From CALVGQ01 sp031551965 (GTDB lineage: Bacteria > Bacillota_I > Bacilli_A > Erysipelotrichales > Erysipelotrichaceae), in assembly GCA_031551965.1 (NCBI GenBank), contig JAVBMW010000003.1, positions 1 through 64,000 on the forward strand: a stretch of 64,000 nucleotides of DNA, in the 5' to 3' direction. The translations under genes and the position numbers were made by a program. Below, one piece after another: positions 1 to 10,785 of this stretch. Position 1 is the stretch's first letter, and the number at the start of each line of letters is the position of its first letter. The notes under the pieces are model-generated. The model did no database searches and was not told the DNA's origin. It saw only the letters and a program-made list of their open reading frames with translations.

Positions 1-456
1 TATGATTACAACGAAGCAATAGATCGTGTGAAAAATCCGTATGTCAAGGCAAGTGAATGGGGTTGGCAAATTGACCCTGCTGGACTGAGATATACAATGA
101 ACTGGCTATACGATCGCTATGAATTACCATTATTCATTGTTGAAAATGGATTTGGGGCAATTGATGAAATATCAGAAGATGGAAAAATCCATGATGATTA
201 TCGTATTGATTATCTAAGAAGACATATTCAATCAATGATCGAATGTGTGGACGAAGATGGAGTGGAATTATTAGGATACACTTCATGGGGGCCAATCGAT
301 ATTGTCAGTGCAGGAACTGGTCAAATGAAAAAACGTTATGGCTTCATCTATGTTGATAAAGATGATGAAGGAAATGGAACACTTAAAAGAATGAAAAAAG
401 ATTCATTCGAATGGTACAAAAAAGTTATTGAAACAAATGGAACTAATTTAGATTAA
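1..456 (+). CDS. 6-phospho-beta-glucosidase (GH1), C-terminal part
   Basis: This is the 3' part of a glycoside hydrolase family 1 gene; the reading frame is open from the first base and the 5' end lies outside the window. The product would hydrolyse phosphorylated beta-glucosides such as cellobiose-6-phosphate in the cytoplasm. The segment carries the family nucleophile motif V-E-N-G, with the catalytic Glu codon at 142-144, and the C-terminal motif KKRYGFIYVD. It closely resembles the C-terminus of the complete GH1 enzyme at 50476-51885, so the two are paralogues. The EIIC gene follows after 15 bp, which supports a PTS-linked phospho-glucosidase rather than a plain glucosidase. The substrate is inferred from context. 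Confidence 0.9.
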   Translation, partial: YDYNEAIDRVKNPYVKASEWGWQIDPAGLRYTMNWLYDRYELPLFIVENGFGAIDEISEDGKIHDDYRIDYLRRHIQSMIECVDEDGVELLGYTSWGPIDIVSAGTGQMKKRYGFIYVDKDDEGNGTLKRMKKDSFEWYKKVIETNGTNLD

Positions 457-471
457 ATGGAGGATAAAAAC

Positions 472-1761
472 ATGTCAGATTTTATGAACAACGTGTTAAT
501 GCCAAAAGTAATGGCTTTTATTAACACCAAAGCAATTCGGGCTTTAAAAGATGGTTTATTATATGCAATGCCACTAATGATCGTTGGATCAGTATTTCTA
601 ATTTTAGCGTTTTTCCCATACACTCCTATTGCAGACTTCTTTGAAGCTTCTGGATTAACTGCAATTTTCAATCAAACTTATGGAGCAACATTCAATATTA
701 TCGCAATCGTTGCGGTTGTAGGTATTGCCTACACTTATGTTAGAAATGAAGGCTATGAAGGATTAAGTGCTGGAGCTATCGCTCTTGCGTGCTTTATCTT
801 ACTTCAACCTGCATTCGTTGTTAAAGAAGGTGTTATGGTTGATGGAATCATCGATAAAGGCTGGACATCAGGTAAAGGGATGATTTGTGCTATTTTAATT
901 GGTTTAATTACTGGTTGGGTTTATAGCTGGTTCTTGAAAAAAGATATTACAATTAAAATGCCAGAAGGTGTACCTAGTGGAGTTGCGAATTCATTTGTGG
1001 CTTTGATTCCTGCTGCATTCCTTATTAGTGGAACTGCATTAGTTTATGCAATATTCAAAATGGGCTTAAATACAACTTTTGTTGAATGGATATACAGAGT
1101 AATTCAAACACCTCTTCAAAACTTGACTGACTCACTTGGTGGAGTTATCATAATGTCATTCTTAATTCCATTCTTATGGTTCTTTGGAGTTCATGGTTCA
1201 ACTATCGTGAGTGGTATTATTTCTCCAGTTTTACAAGCTAATTCAATGGCTAACCAAGCAATTCTTGATTCTGGCAATGCATTAACTGTTGCGAATGGTG
1301 GACGTATCGTAACGATGCAATTCTTAGATCAATTCATTACAGTAACTGGAGCAGGAATTACAATTGGTATTGTAATATACCTTGTATTCTTCGCTAAATC
1401 AAGACAATGTAAAGATATTGGTAAATTAAGTTTTGTACCAGCGTTATTCAATATCAACGAACCAGTATTATTCGGTATTCCAGTAGTACTTAATCCAATC
1501 CTAGCAGTTCCATTCATGTTAGTGCCTGTATTATCAGGAGTACTTCAATATTTTGCGATCGCAAGTGGTCTTTGCCCATTGTATGGCGGGATTATGGTTC
1601 CTTGGACTACACCTCCAGTAATTTCTGGTTTCTTGATTGGTGGTTGGCGTACAGCGTTACTTCAAGTCGTAGTACTTGTCATGTCATTTATGGTATATCT
1701 ACCGTTTATCAGAAAAATCGATTTACAATATAAAGTTGAAGAAGATTCAGCTTCAAAATAA
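472..1761 (+). CDS. PTS cellobiose/beta-glucoside transporter subunit EIIC
   Basis: Integral membrane permease of a lactose/cellobiose-family phosphotransferase system, about 429 residues, the usual length. It has about ten hydrophobic segments, a conserved HGS motif in the central part and the N-I-N-E-P-V-L-F-G-I-P motif typical of this EIIC family. I chose the ATG at 472 because GGAGG at 459-463 lies 8 bp upstream; an ATG at 457 would put that Shine-Dalgarno inside the gene. It follows the GH1 gene directly and is closed by a terminator, so the pair is the end of an operon starting outside the window. A second EIIC lies at 51964-53280. The exact beta-glucoside is not known. Confidence 0.92.
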   Translation: MSDFMNNVLMPKVMAFINTKAIRALKDGLLYAMPLMIVGSVFLILAFFPYTPIADFFEASGLTAIFNQTYGATFNIIAIVAVVGIAYTYVRNEGYEGLSAGAIALACFILLQPAFVVKEGVMVDGIIDKGWTSGKGMICAILIGLITGWVYSWFLKKDITIKMPEGVPSGVANSFVALIPAAFLISGTALVYAIFKMGLNTTFVEWIYRVIQTPLQNLTDSLGGVIIMSFLIPFLWFFGVHGSTIVSGIISPVLQANSMANQAILDSGNALTVANGGRIVTMQFLDQFITVTGAGITIGIVIYLVFFAKSRQCKDIGKLSFVPALFNINEPVLFGIPVVLNPILAVPFMLVPVLSGVLQYFAIASGLCPLYGGIMVPWTTPPVISGFLIGGWRTALLQVVVLVMSFMVYLPFIRKIDLQYKVEEDSASK

Positions 1762-1771
1762 TAAATACGAT

Positions 1772-1807
1772 AGACTACTTATCAAAAAAATAGGTAGTCT
1801 TTTTTTC
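1772..1807 (+). terminator. Rho-independent terminator of the first PTS operon
   Basis: An 11-bp stem (1772-1782 with 1790-1800, one G-U pair) with a 7-nt loop is followed by a run of T. It starts 10 bp after the EIIC stop codon. Confidence 0.9.
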
Positions 1808-1830
1808 TTTTTAATTCATTTCGTGAAGAA

Positions 1831-1878
1831 AAACGATCGTTTCATGCAGAAATCACCCTTATATAACCCTTTTATAAT
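1831..1878 (+). promoter_or_regulatory. Probable promoter region of the giant surface protein, with palindrome
   Basis: A perfect -10 box TATAAT lies at 1873-1878, about 39 bp before the chosen TTG start at 1917. No good -35 box is visible at the right distance, which suggests an activator-dependent promoter. Upstream, AAACGATCGTTT at 1831-1842 is a perfect 12-bp palindrome and could be an operator. The LytTR regulator encoded downstream is one candidate regulator, but I see no clear pair of LytTR direct repeats here. Confidence 0.5.
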
Positions 1879-1916
1879 AGAATTATAAAAACAAATATAG
1901 AGGGCAGGTAATTATT

Positions 1917-4900
1917 TTGGGAAAGAAAATCATACGTTTTATTTTGTCAATGTGTTTGATATTTACATCTTTTCCTGTGCAAAATTTTATTGGGGCAGAT
2001 ACGGAAAACTCTGAGAGTTATGGCACCCCATTAAAGATAGATGATTATTTAAATGGATCGAGTAGTGTTACGATGTATCGTGTTGCCAACAACAATCCAA
2101 ATGGAAATCTTGAAAAAGTTGAAGATGGTGTTTTTGTTAAAGGGGATGGAGTTCAAATATCAGTTGGCTATACTTTGCCTGTTTCAACATTGAAAGAAAA
2201 TGAATCGGCAGATAATGCAACGAACACTATTGTTTTTAGTATAAGAGATTTTGGAATAACTGAAAATAAAGCAAGTACTGGACCAGTAGTAACTACAAAT
2301 TCTTTAACGGCAGGGAATTATAATATTGATATTGATGGGAATGTAACTATTATTTTTAATATTGATTTTGTAAAATTAAACGCAACATCTACTATTGATT
2401 GTCAAATGGCATTTATGGGAATTTGGGATCCAGAATTGATACTGGATGATTATGATTGGCACTACATCATGCACGAAAAGCTTCAAATGAAAGTGTTTCC
2501 TATTGGGATACCTGGAGATATCAGGGTAAGTGAACCTCAATTTTTAGGCTATAATATCAATGAGGGTAAAGCATCTTATAGAGCTAAAATATCATCAACT
2601 TTTGGGGCTTATGATGAAGTAACACTTACTATTAGTCAATATACTAATTCTATGGAAGCGGAAGAATACATCATCAACTCAATTACATATACAGTTGATG
2701 GTAATAGTACACAGCTCACTCAAGGTGAAGATGGATACTCATTTGTCTCAGCTGAAAAAAATAAAGCAATACTTAAGCTTCCAAAAATGACAAAAGATAG
2801 TAATTATGTTGTGGATTATACTGTAAAATTTACAGACGCTACTAGAAAAAGGATGTATATTTACCCATCAAGCCTTTTTAGAGTTGACTCAAAAAAAGCA
2901 GTCAACACTATATCGATCCAAGACTCTCAGTATAATATATCAACTCCTTATTACTATCATTATGATTATTATGTTGCGAGTTATAATAATTCCATAAATG
3001 ATAACGGAACGATAAACTGGTATTTTTACTTAAATATCAATAATTTTAATGTAGCAGGAACTACATTTTCTAGTGAAATGATGAAAAAAGCAGTGGGGGA
3101 TATTACAATAACTCCTGCAAATGGAGCGTTTACACTTGATAAAGAAAACGGGACTATCGTGTTTGATGCAATTGCAGAAGGTAAAAATAATACATATTAT
3201 ACTGTAACCTATATTACAAATCATTTAAGTGAATTAAATGAACAAGCTACAAAAGCAATTGAAAATAAATCCTATTTGAATCTAGTAGACTTATCATATA
3301 AACCAACTGCCAAAGTAGTGTGGGTCACAACTGAGGTAACCAATCCAAATCGTAGCGATATGGCTTGGAAGTTAACGCTAAATCAAGGTTTTTGTGATAT
3401 TACATCATTACAGCAGTTAACACAAAGCCACAAAGTACAAACTATTCTTCAAGATAATTCAGAAGTTGCGGTTAAAGATATCGTTGTGAACCGTTATACA
3501 AAAGAAAAACAAACAACTGCGATTCCGGTAACGATCGAAGCAGAAAATTTAAAAGAATTGATCGATAAGATCAATGTTTTGATGCATCCGGAGGGAGGGA
3601 CATCAGATAAGTTTATCGTTTCTTATAAAACGGACTTACCAGAGGTTGAAGTTTCTAATGGAAAAATTGAACATACAACAAGTATGGGTGTAAGCACAGT
3701 TACTAAAACTGATGATTATGATAATGTTAAAAGATCAAGATTCACCACATTCACAATGACAAAAACTGGGATCTTTGATGATTATACTGATAATACAGTA
3801 ATTGATACAACAAGCACTAGGAAAATAACTTGGAATTGGAATGCGACAAGTGATTTAACGATTTATAAAAAATCATATATTGATATCAATAATGGAACTG
3901 CATGGTATTCCTTAGAAGATATTTTAAGTTCACCTATAACTAAAACAATTACTAAAAAAGATGGTGAAACTGAAATTGTGACTCTTGAAAGAGGAGAAGA
4001 TTACACAATCAGTATTCAGCAAGGATCATCTACATGGAAGGACTTGCCTGAGTCAGAAGAAGATTTTGATTATAATACAAAAGTAACTCGTTATATGATC
4101 AATTGGTTAAAAGACCATGTTACTCAAGAAGATGAAGCTAGCTTTAAACTTAGTCAAAATGTTGCGAGCTTTTATGATTTTGGAACACTTGCGGATTTTA
4201 ATGCTAAAACGATTTATAATCAAGCTAATACAAAAGATGCAAATAATGGAAGTTATGATGTAACTTATACCCGTGCATATGCTTATATATACAATAATAA
4301 TTATATTTTAAAGCGTTTTACTGGAACTACAATTGGTACGGCAAACTTGACTTATGAAACAAAGATCATGGTGCCAGTAAAATATTTGGGTAAAGAATTT
4401 CAAGTGATAGAAACATTACCTGAAAATGTTATTTTAGAATCGGGAAGTTATATACAATTCAATTATTGTAGTGAAAACAGCAATTCAGAATATTACTTCT
4501 TTTATTTAAAACTTGGTGCAGATGGGACTGGAAAAGTATCGACAGGTTATGGCGACGTAAATGCTGAATTTAAAGATGGGAAATTGAAAATCAATTTTCC
4601 TGTGGGTTTATCAACTGATCGAATGAGATACATAATAACTTATACAGGAATTCCGGTAAAAGACGAAAATGGAGTAGAAAAAATATTTATCAAAGAAGAT
4701 GGAAGTATTGAAAAATCGGTTAAGTTGGTAAATGAAACTAAAATCACTTCAAGTGATATTGAAACAGTTTATACAAAATCTTTAACAACCAATGAAATTG
4801 AAAAAGTAGATGCAGCTACGCTTGAACTAACACATTTGGATGCATCAAACGGTAGAGGATTGGTTCATGAATTAATCATCAATCCATCAGCATTACAATA

Positions 4901-7900
4901 CAATAAAGTTGCGGGTGGAATGATTACAATTGAAGATAAACTGCGATACAATACAAACTATACTTATAATTACTCGGTAACATATCATGCGGATGTATCT
5001 TTAGTGCTCAATTCAGTATATTTGTACAAATGGGATGATACTACAAAGAATTGGATAGATTATGATGGTGATGACTGGGGATTCACCAATAGAACGAGTT
5101 TGTATAGTGGAACTACTTACGATAACTATTTAACTGCAAGTGTACCTGATGGAATGAAGTTGAAACTAGTTTATCGCTATATTATGAGAACTTCAGCAAG
5201 ACTTCAAGAAGGACAATCACATAGTATAGATGTTACGAATACATCTAGAATATTAAATATCGTCAATAACAATAATAATCATGTGAAAACTCAAAAAATA
5301 TACTATGTTTATAATGCCGCAAGTGCAGCTGTTGCAGGAATCAACTTAACTCTTGTGGAAAAAGATAAGAGCAATATCGGATTAGGAAAAGGAGAGTTTG
5401 AACTATTTGCGTACAATACCGCCAAAAAGCTATGGGAACATGTCGCAAATGGGACAAGTGTTGATAAAACAAGTCATGCTTCAGATGGTTCAATTATACA
5501 ATCTATTGGGAATTTAGAGTTTAAAACTTTAGATGGAAATAAGTTTTACTATACAAATGCAGTTGAATATTATTTGGTACAAACAAAAGCACCTGAAGGT
5601 TACCAAAGAATATTAGAGCATTATCACTTTTATGCTCGAGCAGATGCGGATACAAAATTAACGGCAGCCAAATGTGATCATACTGGTCATACTTTGAATG
5701 CGTATTTTGCAGGTGCAGATGTTGCTCTTGAAAACTCAGTGATTCCAAGTTTTGAATTGGATGTCAAACAAGAATGGAAATATTCTGATGGAACGAATCA
5801 AGATAAGCACGCTAACTCAACAGAAGTGAAATTGTATCAAAGTTTAACGAAAGTTGATTTAAAAACAATTGATATCAAAGATGTTGAAGGAAATATTTTG
5901 CGCTCTAGTGATTTGTATCCAGGTCAAAAAATGAAAGTTACAGGAACAATTATAGGAAGTAAAGAAATACTTACGTTAACTATAGCGGGAAAAGAAGCAA
6001 AATTAACTTTGATCGAAGATGCAGTTCAAGATTATACGTATAGTTATAGTGTAGAGCTGGATACTACTGCAAGTGATGAAGAAGCAATGGTAACTACAGA
6101 AAAAACATTGTTTGCGTTTTTCAATATGCGTCCAGATGTGTTGGGTTTTGAAGTCAAGACTTTAGCTGTTTCTGGTACTCCAAGTTTTATCAAGGATGGA
6201 AAACTAATTAATTCAGAATTATTGAGTTCAGATAATAATTGGGGATTTCATGAAGAAGTTTTATACACATTAATTGAAGATAATAATCAATATAAACAGG
6301 TTTATTACTATGTAGTTCAATCAATACCTGGCAGTAATTCTGTTACTTATCAAAATGTTGAAACTGAAGGCTCAAGAACTGTAACAATAACTAATGAACT
6401 TCAAGCGATCAAAGGATCGATGATTTTTGAATTGAGCTCTAGGGAAAATGAGGCTGTCGCTGATGCAAAATACAAACTCGAAATAATGGGAATAGATGGC
6501 TATGAAACTATTTTTGACTCGCTCATAACTGATGAAAACGGTCAAATAGCACTACAAAACCTTAAAAAAGGTGAATATAAATTAACGGAAGTTGAACCAG
6601 CTACAGGATATGTTGAAGCTGATGAGAAAGAAATTGAATTTGAAATATCCGCAAACTCTGAGCTTAGAATGTTTGAAGGAAAATATGTAAAGCTAGATGA
6701 TAATACAGTTCTTTTATATGCAATGAGTGAAACTGTGGAAGAACCTGAACCGCTTAAAATTGATGTACAACTTGTCTATAACAAAGTAAATAGAAAAGTC
6801 GAGCTTTCAACATTGCCAATTACGTTAAATCAAGCGTATTATACTTTAACATATGTTGGTAGAGAAGGCACTGTTTATGAAGAAAGTAAAGTTATGCCAA
6901 CTGAATTGGGTTCGTATACTGCAACATTTAAATTGACTGACAAAGGGGAAAAAGTCTATGAAATAACAGATGACAGCGTAACCACTCTTGATTTTGCCTT
7001 GTTGATCCCAAGCACGATGAATGCAACTTGTGCGGATGTTGTTTATGGGAATGATCCATCTCCAACATTGATCAAACCAACTGGTGGAGTACAAAAAATT
7101 GAATATAAACAAGCGGATGCAGAGGATGCGGAGTATAAAATAGATGTACCTAAAAATGCAGGTAATTATAAAGTTCGTGTTACTGAGGCTGAATATGATA
7201 AATATGAAGAGGGTGTTGCGGTAGCGTCATTTAGTATTACCAAAAAAGTAATCACAATGAATCTAACTGTAGAAGACAAAGTATATGACAGAACTAATGT
7301 TGCGAAATATAATGTTAGTTTAAATGATGTTGTAGATGGAGACACGATTACAGTTGATTTAAGTGTGGATAATAAACCGGCTGCAACATTTGAAAGTACT
7401 AATATCGGGAATCAACAAACGATTACTTTTAGTAAACAATTTATATTAACTGGAGCGCAGAAGGAAAATTATATACTAACTCAACCTTCAAAGAAGGTCG
7501 CTAATATTACACCAAAAACAATCATTGCCACAGGATTTTCTGTGAACAATAAGCAATACGATGGAGGAGTGACAGCTACAGTAAATTCGCTAACGGCAAC
7601 TGAGGCTATGGGCATGGTTGTGGGAGATAAAGTAATAATTAACTCAAAAGGGAAGTTTGCGAATAGTAAGGTTGAAAATGATAAAGTTGTAACAATTACT
7701 GACTTAACTTTAACTGGGAATGGCTATGGGAATTATGTGCTGGCGGATACTGGACATCAAACTACTTCAACTGCAAATATTACTAAGAAGGATATCACCA
7801 TCAGTGGTATCACGGCAAGTAATAAAGTGTATGATGGCACATCTGAGGCAACATTGATCATGCCTTTAATTACATCATCAACGGGATTAATAGGAGCAGA

Positions 7901-10700
7901 AGATCTAAAAGTTAATGCAACTGGAGTATTTGATAATAAAAACTCTGGAAATAATAAAACAGTTACGATTTCTGGATTAACATTAAGTGGTGATGATTTA
8001 GATAACTATCAATTGAAATCGACTGGTCAACAAACTAGCACTAAAGCAAACATAACCAAAAAAGAACTTGTTATAAGTGGTGTCACGGCAAATGATAAAG
8101 TGTATGATGCAAATACAAACGCAACACTAAATATGCCAGAAGTTACTTCAGAAATGGGTTTAATTGGTGATGAAGTGGTGACAGTTACAGCAACAGGAAC
8201 ATTTGAGTCTAAGAATGCAGGAGTATCTAAAATTGTATCCATTTCAGGATGGTCTTTTGCGGGTGCAAATGGATCCAATTATCAAATTTCTACAAGTGAT
8301 AGTCAAGGAACTACAACCGCGAGTATCACTAAAAAGGGATTGACTGTGAACGGCTTTGTAGCGGAAGATAAAATATATGACGGCACAACCAATGCTACAT
8401 TGATCGCCCCAACTGTTACTTCAGAAATGAATCTAATTACAGGAGACGTTTTAACGCTTTCTGCAACTGGAACATTTGAAAATAAGGATATTGGAGAAGA
8501 TAAATTGATTACCATTTCCGATATTTTGATCAATGGAGCTGATGCGAATAATTATGAACTGACGGAAAGTGGAAATCAAACTGAAACTTCGGCAGATATC
8601 ACAAAGAGAACGATCACTGTTCTAGATGGAATTACAGCATCTGATAAAATCTATGATGGGAACTTAGATGTACCACTAACTATGCCAGAACTGACTACAA
8701 CAATGGGCCTTGTTGCTGGTGAAAAGGTTAGTGCGACAGCGATCGGTACTGCAATAAGTAAATATGTTGAAGAAGAAATTGAGGTAGCTATAACTGAGGT
8801 TGATATTATCGGTGAAGATTCGGGTAATTATCAAGTTGCCACAACTGGACATCAAGAAAAAACAAGCGTAAATATTATCAAAAAAGAAATAGTTATTTCA
8901 GGAATTATAGCTAATGATAAAGTTTATGATGGATTATGTAATACGACTCTTGATTATTCAAAAGTAAAATATGATGGAATCATCTCGGGAGATGTTTTAT
9001 CTGTTTCTGCAATCGGTTTGTTCAATGATAAAAATGCGGGAATTAATAAAGAAGTAATTATTTCAAACTTGATACTTGATGGCACAGATGTCGGTAACTA
9101 TAAATTAGCTACAAGTAATCAACAAAGTTCTGCAAAAGCAATCATCAGTCAAGCTAAAGTATCGGTTATTGGATTTGATATCTCTAAAATTTATAACACC
9201 ACAAAAGAGGTAGAGGGATTCGGAAATATAGCTTTTGATGGACTCATTGCGGATGAAACTGCAACAGTCAACGCAAGCAACGTTAAAGCTACTTACAACA
9301 ATAGTACGACTGGCATAGACAAACCGATTATTTTTGTAGGAGATTTCACTATGTCTGGAATTACGGCAAAATCAAGCAATTATCAAATAATACAACCTAC
9401 AGGGATTACTGGTGTTATCACAAAAGCTTTAGGTGGTGAGGTCAGTAAGCCCATAATGAGCGCAAAAACTCAAATAAGTCTTGCGGTAGAAGCGTTTGCA
9501 GATCCAACACAATCAATCGAATACGGCATAAGCACATTGAGAACAGAACCATTAGTATGGCAGGCTAGTCCGATATTTACAGGATTAAAGCCAAATACTA
9601 CCTATTATGTATTTGCCCGAACTGCGGAAAATATCAATTACAAAACAGGAACATCGAAAATGAGTGAGGCGATCGTAACTGAAAGTACTGATCAAATCGT
9701 TGGTGAAATCATAGGAACAGTAAATGATTACACGGGGAAAGCTTATCAAGCTATTGCCATATACATTAAGACTGGTGGAACTAATGGAACCGTTATTGGA
9801 TCATCAATTACAGGACCTGATGGAACATTTAATTTTTCTAATCTACCTTATGGAACGTATAGTTTGGTAGCGACTGATGGATTTAATACAGTGACAAAGC
9901 TGATAATAATCAAACAAGATAGAATGAATCAAAACATAACAATGCTTGAAGGAAATCAAAATACAGCGGTTGAGATACTAAACGATGAAACTCCATCGGT
10001 TGCGGCAGAAAATTTAGATGAAATGTTTACATTAGAAGATATAGAAGATGCAAAAAAAGTAGATGTCTTTGTCGAGATTAAATTAGTAGTAAAAACTGTA
10101 GATGAATCGGATATAAATGAAGATGCTAAGCTGGTTCAAAATCATTTAGGAAACAATAAATTGGGGTTGTATCTTGATGCAAAACTAATTAAAACAATTA
10201 CCGGATCGGATCATGATGGTGAAACTACAATTCAGCCACCAACTGGAAAAACGCTAAAAGTAACAATCGATCTTCCTGTTGAACTATGGGGGTTTGAAAC
10301 GTATTCTATTATTCGTATTCATGAAGGTGAAGTTTTAATAATTCCTGCGGAGTATGATGATTCATTGCATACGATCACTTTCGAGGCAGATATGTTCTCT
10401 ACCTATGCAATAACTTATACGGTCAAGAATAACGTGACTTTGGCTGAAGAACCAACGCCGATCAAAAAAACAATTCGTTTTTACAATACCCGATCTAATG
10501 AAGTGATAGAAGAAACGGAAATAGTTGAAACAACTCAAGAAGAAGTTGTGATTGAAGATGTTAAAGTGGTTGAAAATTCAAATGTTGTGATAACTCAATC
10601 AAAAAACCCAATTAATTTTTGGTGGCTATTATTGGTTTTGGTGGCGATTATTTTAAGAGAAGCAAAGAAAAGATATATTAAAAAAACTCAAAAAAATTGA
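1917..10700 (+). CDS. Giant repeat-rich cell-surface protein with YDG, SpaA/Cna-B-like and MBG-like domains
   Basis: A 2927-residue predicted surface protein, by far the largest gene here. The start is TTG at 1917, preceded by AGGGCAGG at 1901-1908; residues 1-27 form a signal peptide. Residues of about 30-1130 look like a beta-rich adhesin region. SpaA/Cna-B-like modules follow at about 1135-1590 (motifs KAPEGYQ and LTEVEPATGY), then two MBG-like modules at 1613-1775. Eight tandem modules of about 90 residues with K-x-Y-D-G signatures occupy about 1776-2500. A fibronectin-III-like and a carboxypeptidase-regulatory-like module lie at about 2506-2680. The C-terminus has one membrane helix (about 2900-2916) and a basic tail. 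No LPXTG motif is present, so it is probably held by this helix rather than by sortase. Adhesion or biofilm function is inferred. The LytTR pair downstream may control it. Confidence 0.85.
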   Translation: MGKKIIRFILSMCLIFTSFPVQNFIGADTENSESYGTPLKIDDYLNGSSSVTMYRVANNNPNGNLEKVEDGVFVKGDGVQISVGYTLPVSTLKENESADNATNTIVFSIRDFGITENKASTGPVVTTNSLTAGNYNIDIDGNVTIIFNIDFVKLNATSTIDCQMAFMGIWDPELILDDYDWHYIMHEKLQMKVFPIGIPGDIRVSEPQFLGYNINEGKASYRAKISSTFGAYDEVTLTISQYTNSMEAEEYIINSITYTVDGNSTQLTQGEDGYSFVSAEKNKAILKLPKMTKDSNYVVDYTVKFTDATRKRMYIYPSSLFRVDSKKAVNTISIQDSQYNISTPYYYHYDYYVASYNNSINDNGTINWYFYLNINNFNVAGTTFSSEMMKKAVGDITITPANGAFTLDKENGTIVFDAIAEGKNNTYYTVTYITNHLSELNEQATKAIENKSYLNLVDLSYKPTAKVVWVTTEVTNPNRSDMAWKLTLNQGFCDITSLQQLTQSHKVQTILQDNSEVAVKDIVVNRYTKEKQTTAIPVTIEAENLKELIDKINVLMHPEGGTSDKFIVSYKTDLPEVEVSNGKIEHTTSMGVSTVTKTDDYDNVKRSRFTTFTMTKTGIFDDYTDNTVIDTTSTRKITWNWNATSDLTIYKKSYIDINNGTAWYSLEDILSSPITKTITKKDGETEIVTLERGEDYTISIQQGSSTWKDLPESEEDFDYNTKVTRYMINWLKDHVTQEDEASFKLSQNVASFYDFGTLADFNAKTIYNQANTKDANNGSYDVTYTRAYAYIYNNNYILKRFTGTTIGTANLTYETKIMVPVKYLGKEFQVIETLPENVILESGSYIQFNYCSENSNSEYYFFYLKLGADGTGKVSTGYGDVNAEFKDGKLKINFPVGLSTDRMRYIITYTGIPVKDENGVEKIFIKEDGSIEKSVKLVNETKITSSDIETVYTKSLTTNEIEKVDAATLELTHLDASNGRGLVHELIINPSALQYNKVAGGMITIEDKLRYNTNYTYNYSVTYHADVSLVLNSVYLYKWDDTTKNWIDYDGDDWGFTNRTSLYSGTTYDNYLTASVPDGMKLKLVYRYIMRTSARLQEGQSHSIDVTNTSRILNIVNNNNNHVKTQKIYYVYNAASAAVAGINLTLVEKDKSNIGLGKGEFELFAYNTAKKLWEHVANGTSVDKTSHASDGSIIQSIGNLEFKTLDGNKFYYTNAVEYYLVQTKAPEGYQRILEHYHFYARADADTKLTAAKCDHTGHTLNAYFAGADVALENSVIPSFELDVKQEWKYSDGTNQDKHANSTEVKLYQSLTKVDLKTIDIKDVEGNILRSSDLYPGQKMKVTGTIIGSKEILTLTIAGKEAKLTLIEDAVQDYTYSYSVELDTTASDEEAMVTTEKTLFAFFNMRPDVLGFEVKTLAVSGTPSFIKDGKLINSELLSSDNNWGFHEEVLYTLIEDNNQYKQVYYYVVQSIPGSNSVTYQNVETEGSRTVTITNELQAIKGSMIFELSSRENEAVADAKYKLEIMGIDGYETIFDSLITDENGQIALQNLKKGEYKLTEVEPATGYVEADEKEIEFEISANSELRMFEGKYVKLDDNTVLLYAMSETVEEPEPLKIDVQLVYNKVNRKVELSTLPITLNQAYYTLTYVGREGTVYEESKVMPTELGSYTATFKLTDKGEKVYEITDDSVTTLDFALLIPSTMNATCADVVYGNDPSPTLIKPTGGVQKIEYKQADAEDAEYKIDVPKNAGNYKVRVTEAEYDKYEEGVAVASFSITKKVITMNLTVEDKVYDRTNVAKYNVSLNDVVDGDTITVDLSVDNKPAATFESTNIGNQQTITFSKQFILTGAQKENYILTQPSKKVANITPKTIIATGFSVNNKQYDGGVTATVNSLTATEAMGMVVGDKVIINSKGKFANSKVENDKVVTITDLTLTGNGYGNYVLADTGHQTTSTANITKKDITISGITASNKVYDGTSEATLIMPLITSSTGLIGAEDLKVNATGVFDNKNSGNNKTVTISGLTLSGDDLDNYQLKSTGQQTSTKANITKKELVISGVTANDKVYDANTNATLNMPEVTSEMGLIGDEVVTVTATGTFESKNAGVSKIVSISGWSFAGANGSNYQISTSDSQGTTTASITKKGLTVNGFVAEDKIYDGTTNATLIAPTVTSEMNLITGDVLTLSATGTFENKDIGEDKLITISDILINGADANNYELTESGNQTETSADITKRTITVLDGITASDKIYDGNLDVPLTMPELTTTMGLVAGEKVSATAIGTAISKYVEEEIEVAITEVDIIGEDSGNYQVATTGHQEKTSVNIIKKEIVISGIIANDKVYDGLCNTTLDYSKVKYDGIISGDVLSVSAIGLFNDKNAGINKEVIISNLILDGTDVGNYKLATSNQQSSAKAIISQAKVSVIGFDISKIYNTTKEVEGFGNIAFDGLIADETATVNASNVKATYNNSTTGIDKPIIFVGDFTMSGITAKSSNYQIIQPTGITGVITKALGGEVSKPIMSAKTQISLAVEAFADPTQSIEYGISTLRTEPLVWQASPIFTGLKPNTTYYVFARTAENINYKTGTSKMSEAIVTESTDQIVGEIIGTVNDYTGKAYQAIAIYIKTGGTNGTVIGSSITGPDGTFNFSNLPYGTYSLVATDGFNTVTKLIIIKQDRMNQNITMLEGNQNTAVEILNDETPSVAAENLDEMFTLEDIEDAKKVDVFVEIKLVVKTVDESDINEDAKLVQNHLGNNKLGLYLDAKLIKTITGSDHDGETTIQPPTGKTLKVTIDLPVELWGFETYSIIRIHEGEVLIIPAEYDDSLHTITFEADMFSTYAITYTVKNNVTLAEEPTPIKKTIRFYNTRSNEVIEETEIVETTQEEVVIEDVKVVENSNVVITQSKNPINFWWLLLVLVAIILREAKKRYIKKTQKN
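7242..9422 (+). repeat. Eight tandem YDG-type protein repeats within the giant surface protein
   Basis: Eight consecutive modules of about 90 codons, each opening near a K-K/R plus beta strand, with an I/V-Y-D-G or variant motif about 15 residues in and a G-x-x-x-x-N-Y motif near the end. The first and last are the most divergent; the middle six keep most signature positions. Divergence between copies shows the array is not a recent expansion. Confidence 0.8.
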
Positions 10701-10726
10701 ATTGAATGAAATTAAAACAAGCAATT

Positions 10727-10756
10727 CTTGAAACGTTAAAGTGTTTTTGATATGCT
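10727..10756 (+). promoter_or_regulatory. Candidate promoter of the LytTR two-component pair
   Basis: TTGAAA at 10727-10732 and TATGCT at 10751-10756 are separated by 18 bp, with a predicted start site about 20 bp before the chosen ATG at 10786. The AACGTTAAA at 10731-10739 resembles a single LytTR half-site, but no second copy is clear. Confidence 0.5.
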
Positions 10757-10785
10757 TTGTTTACAAAAAAGAGGAAAACTTTAAT

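Noticed and set aside
1676..1888. Open frame across the EIIC end and terminator
   Set aside because: It runs through the terminator and out of frame with a clear gene; no ribosome site.
10390..10700. Sortase LPXTG anchor at the end of the giant protein
   Set aside because: No LPXTG or close variant precedes the C-terminal helix; only NPINFWW is seen.
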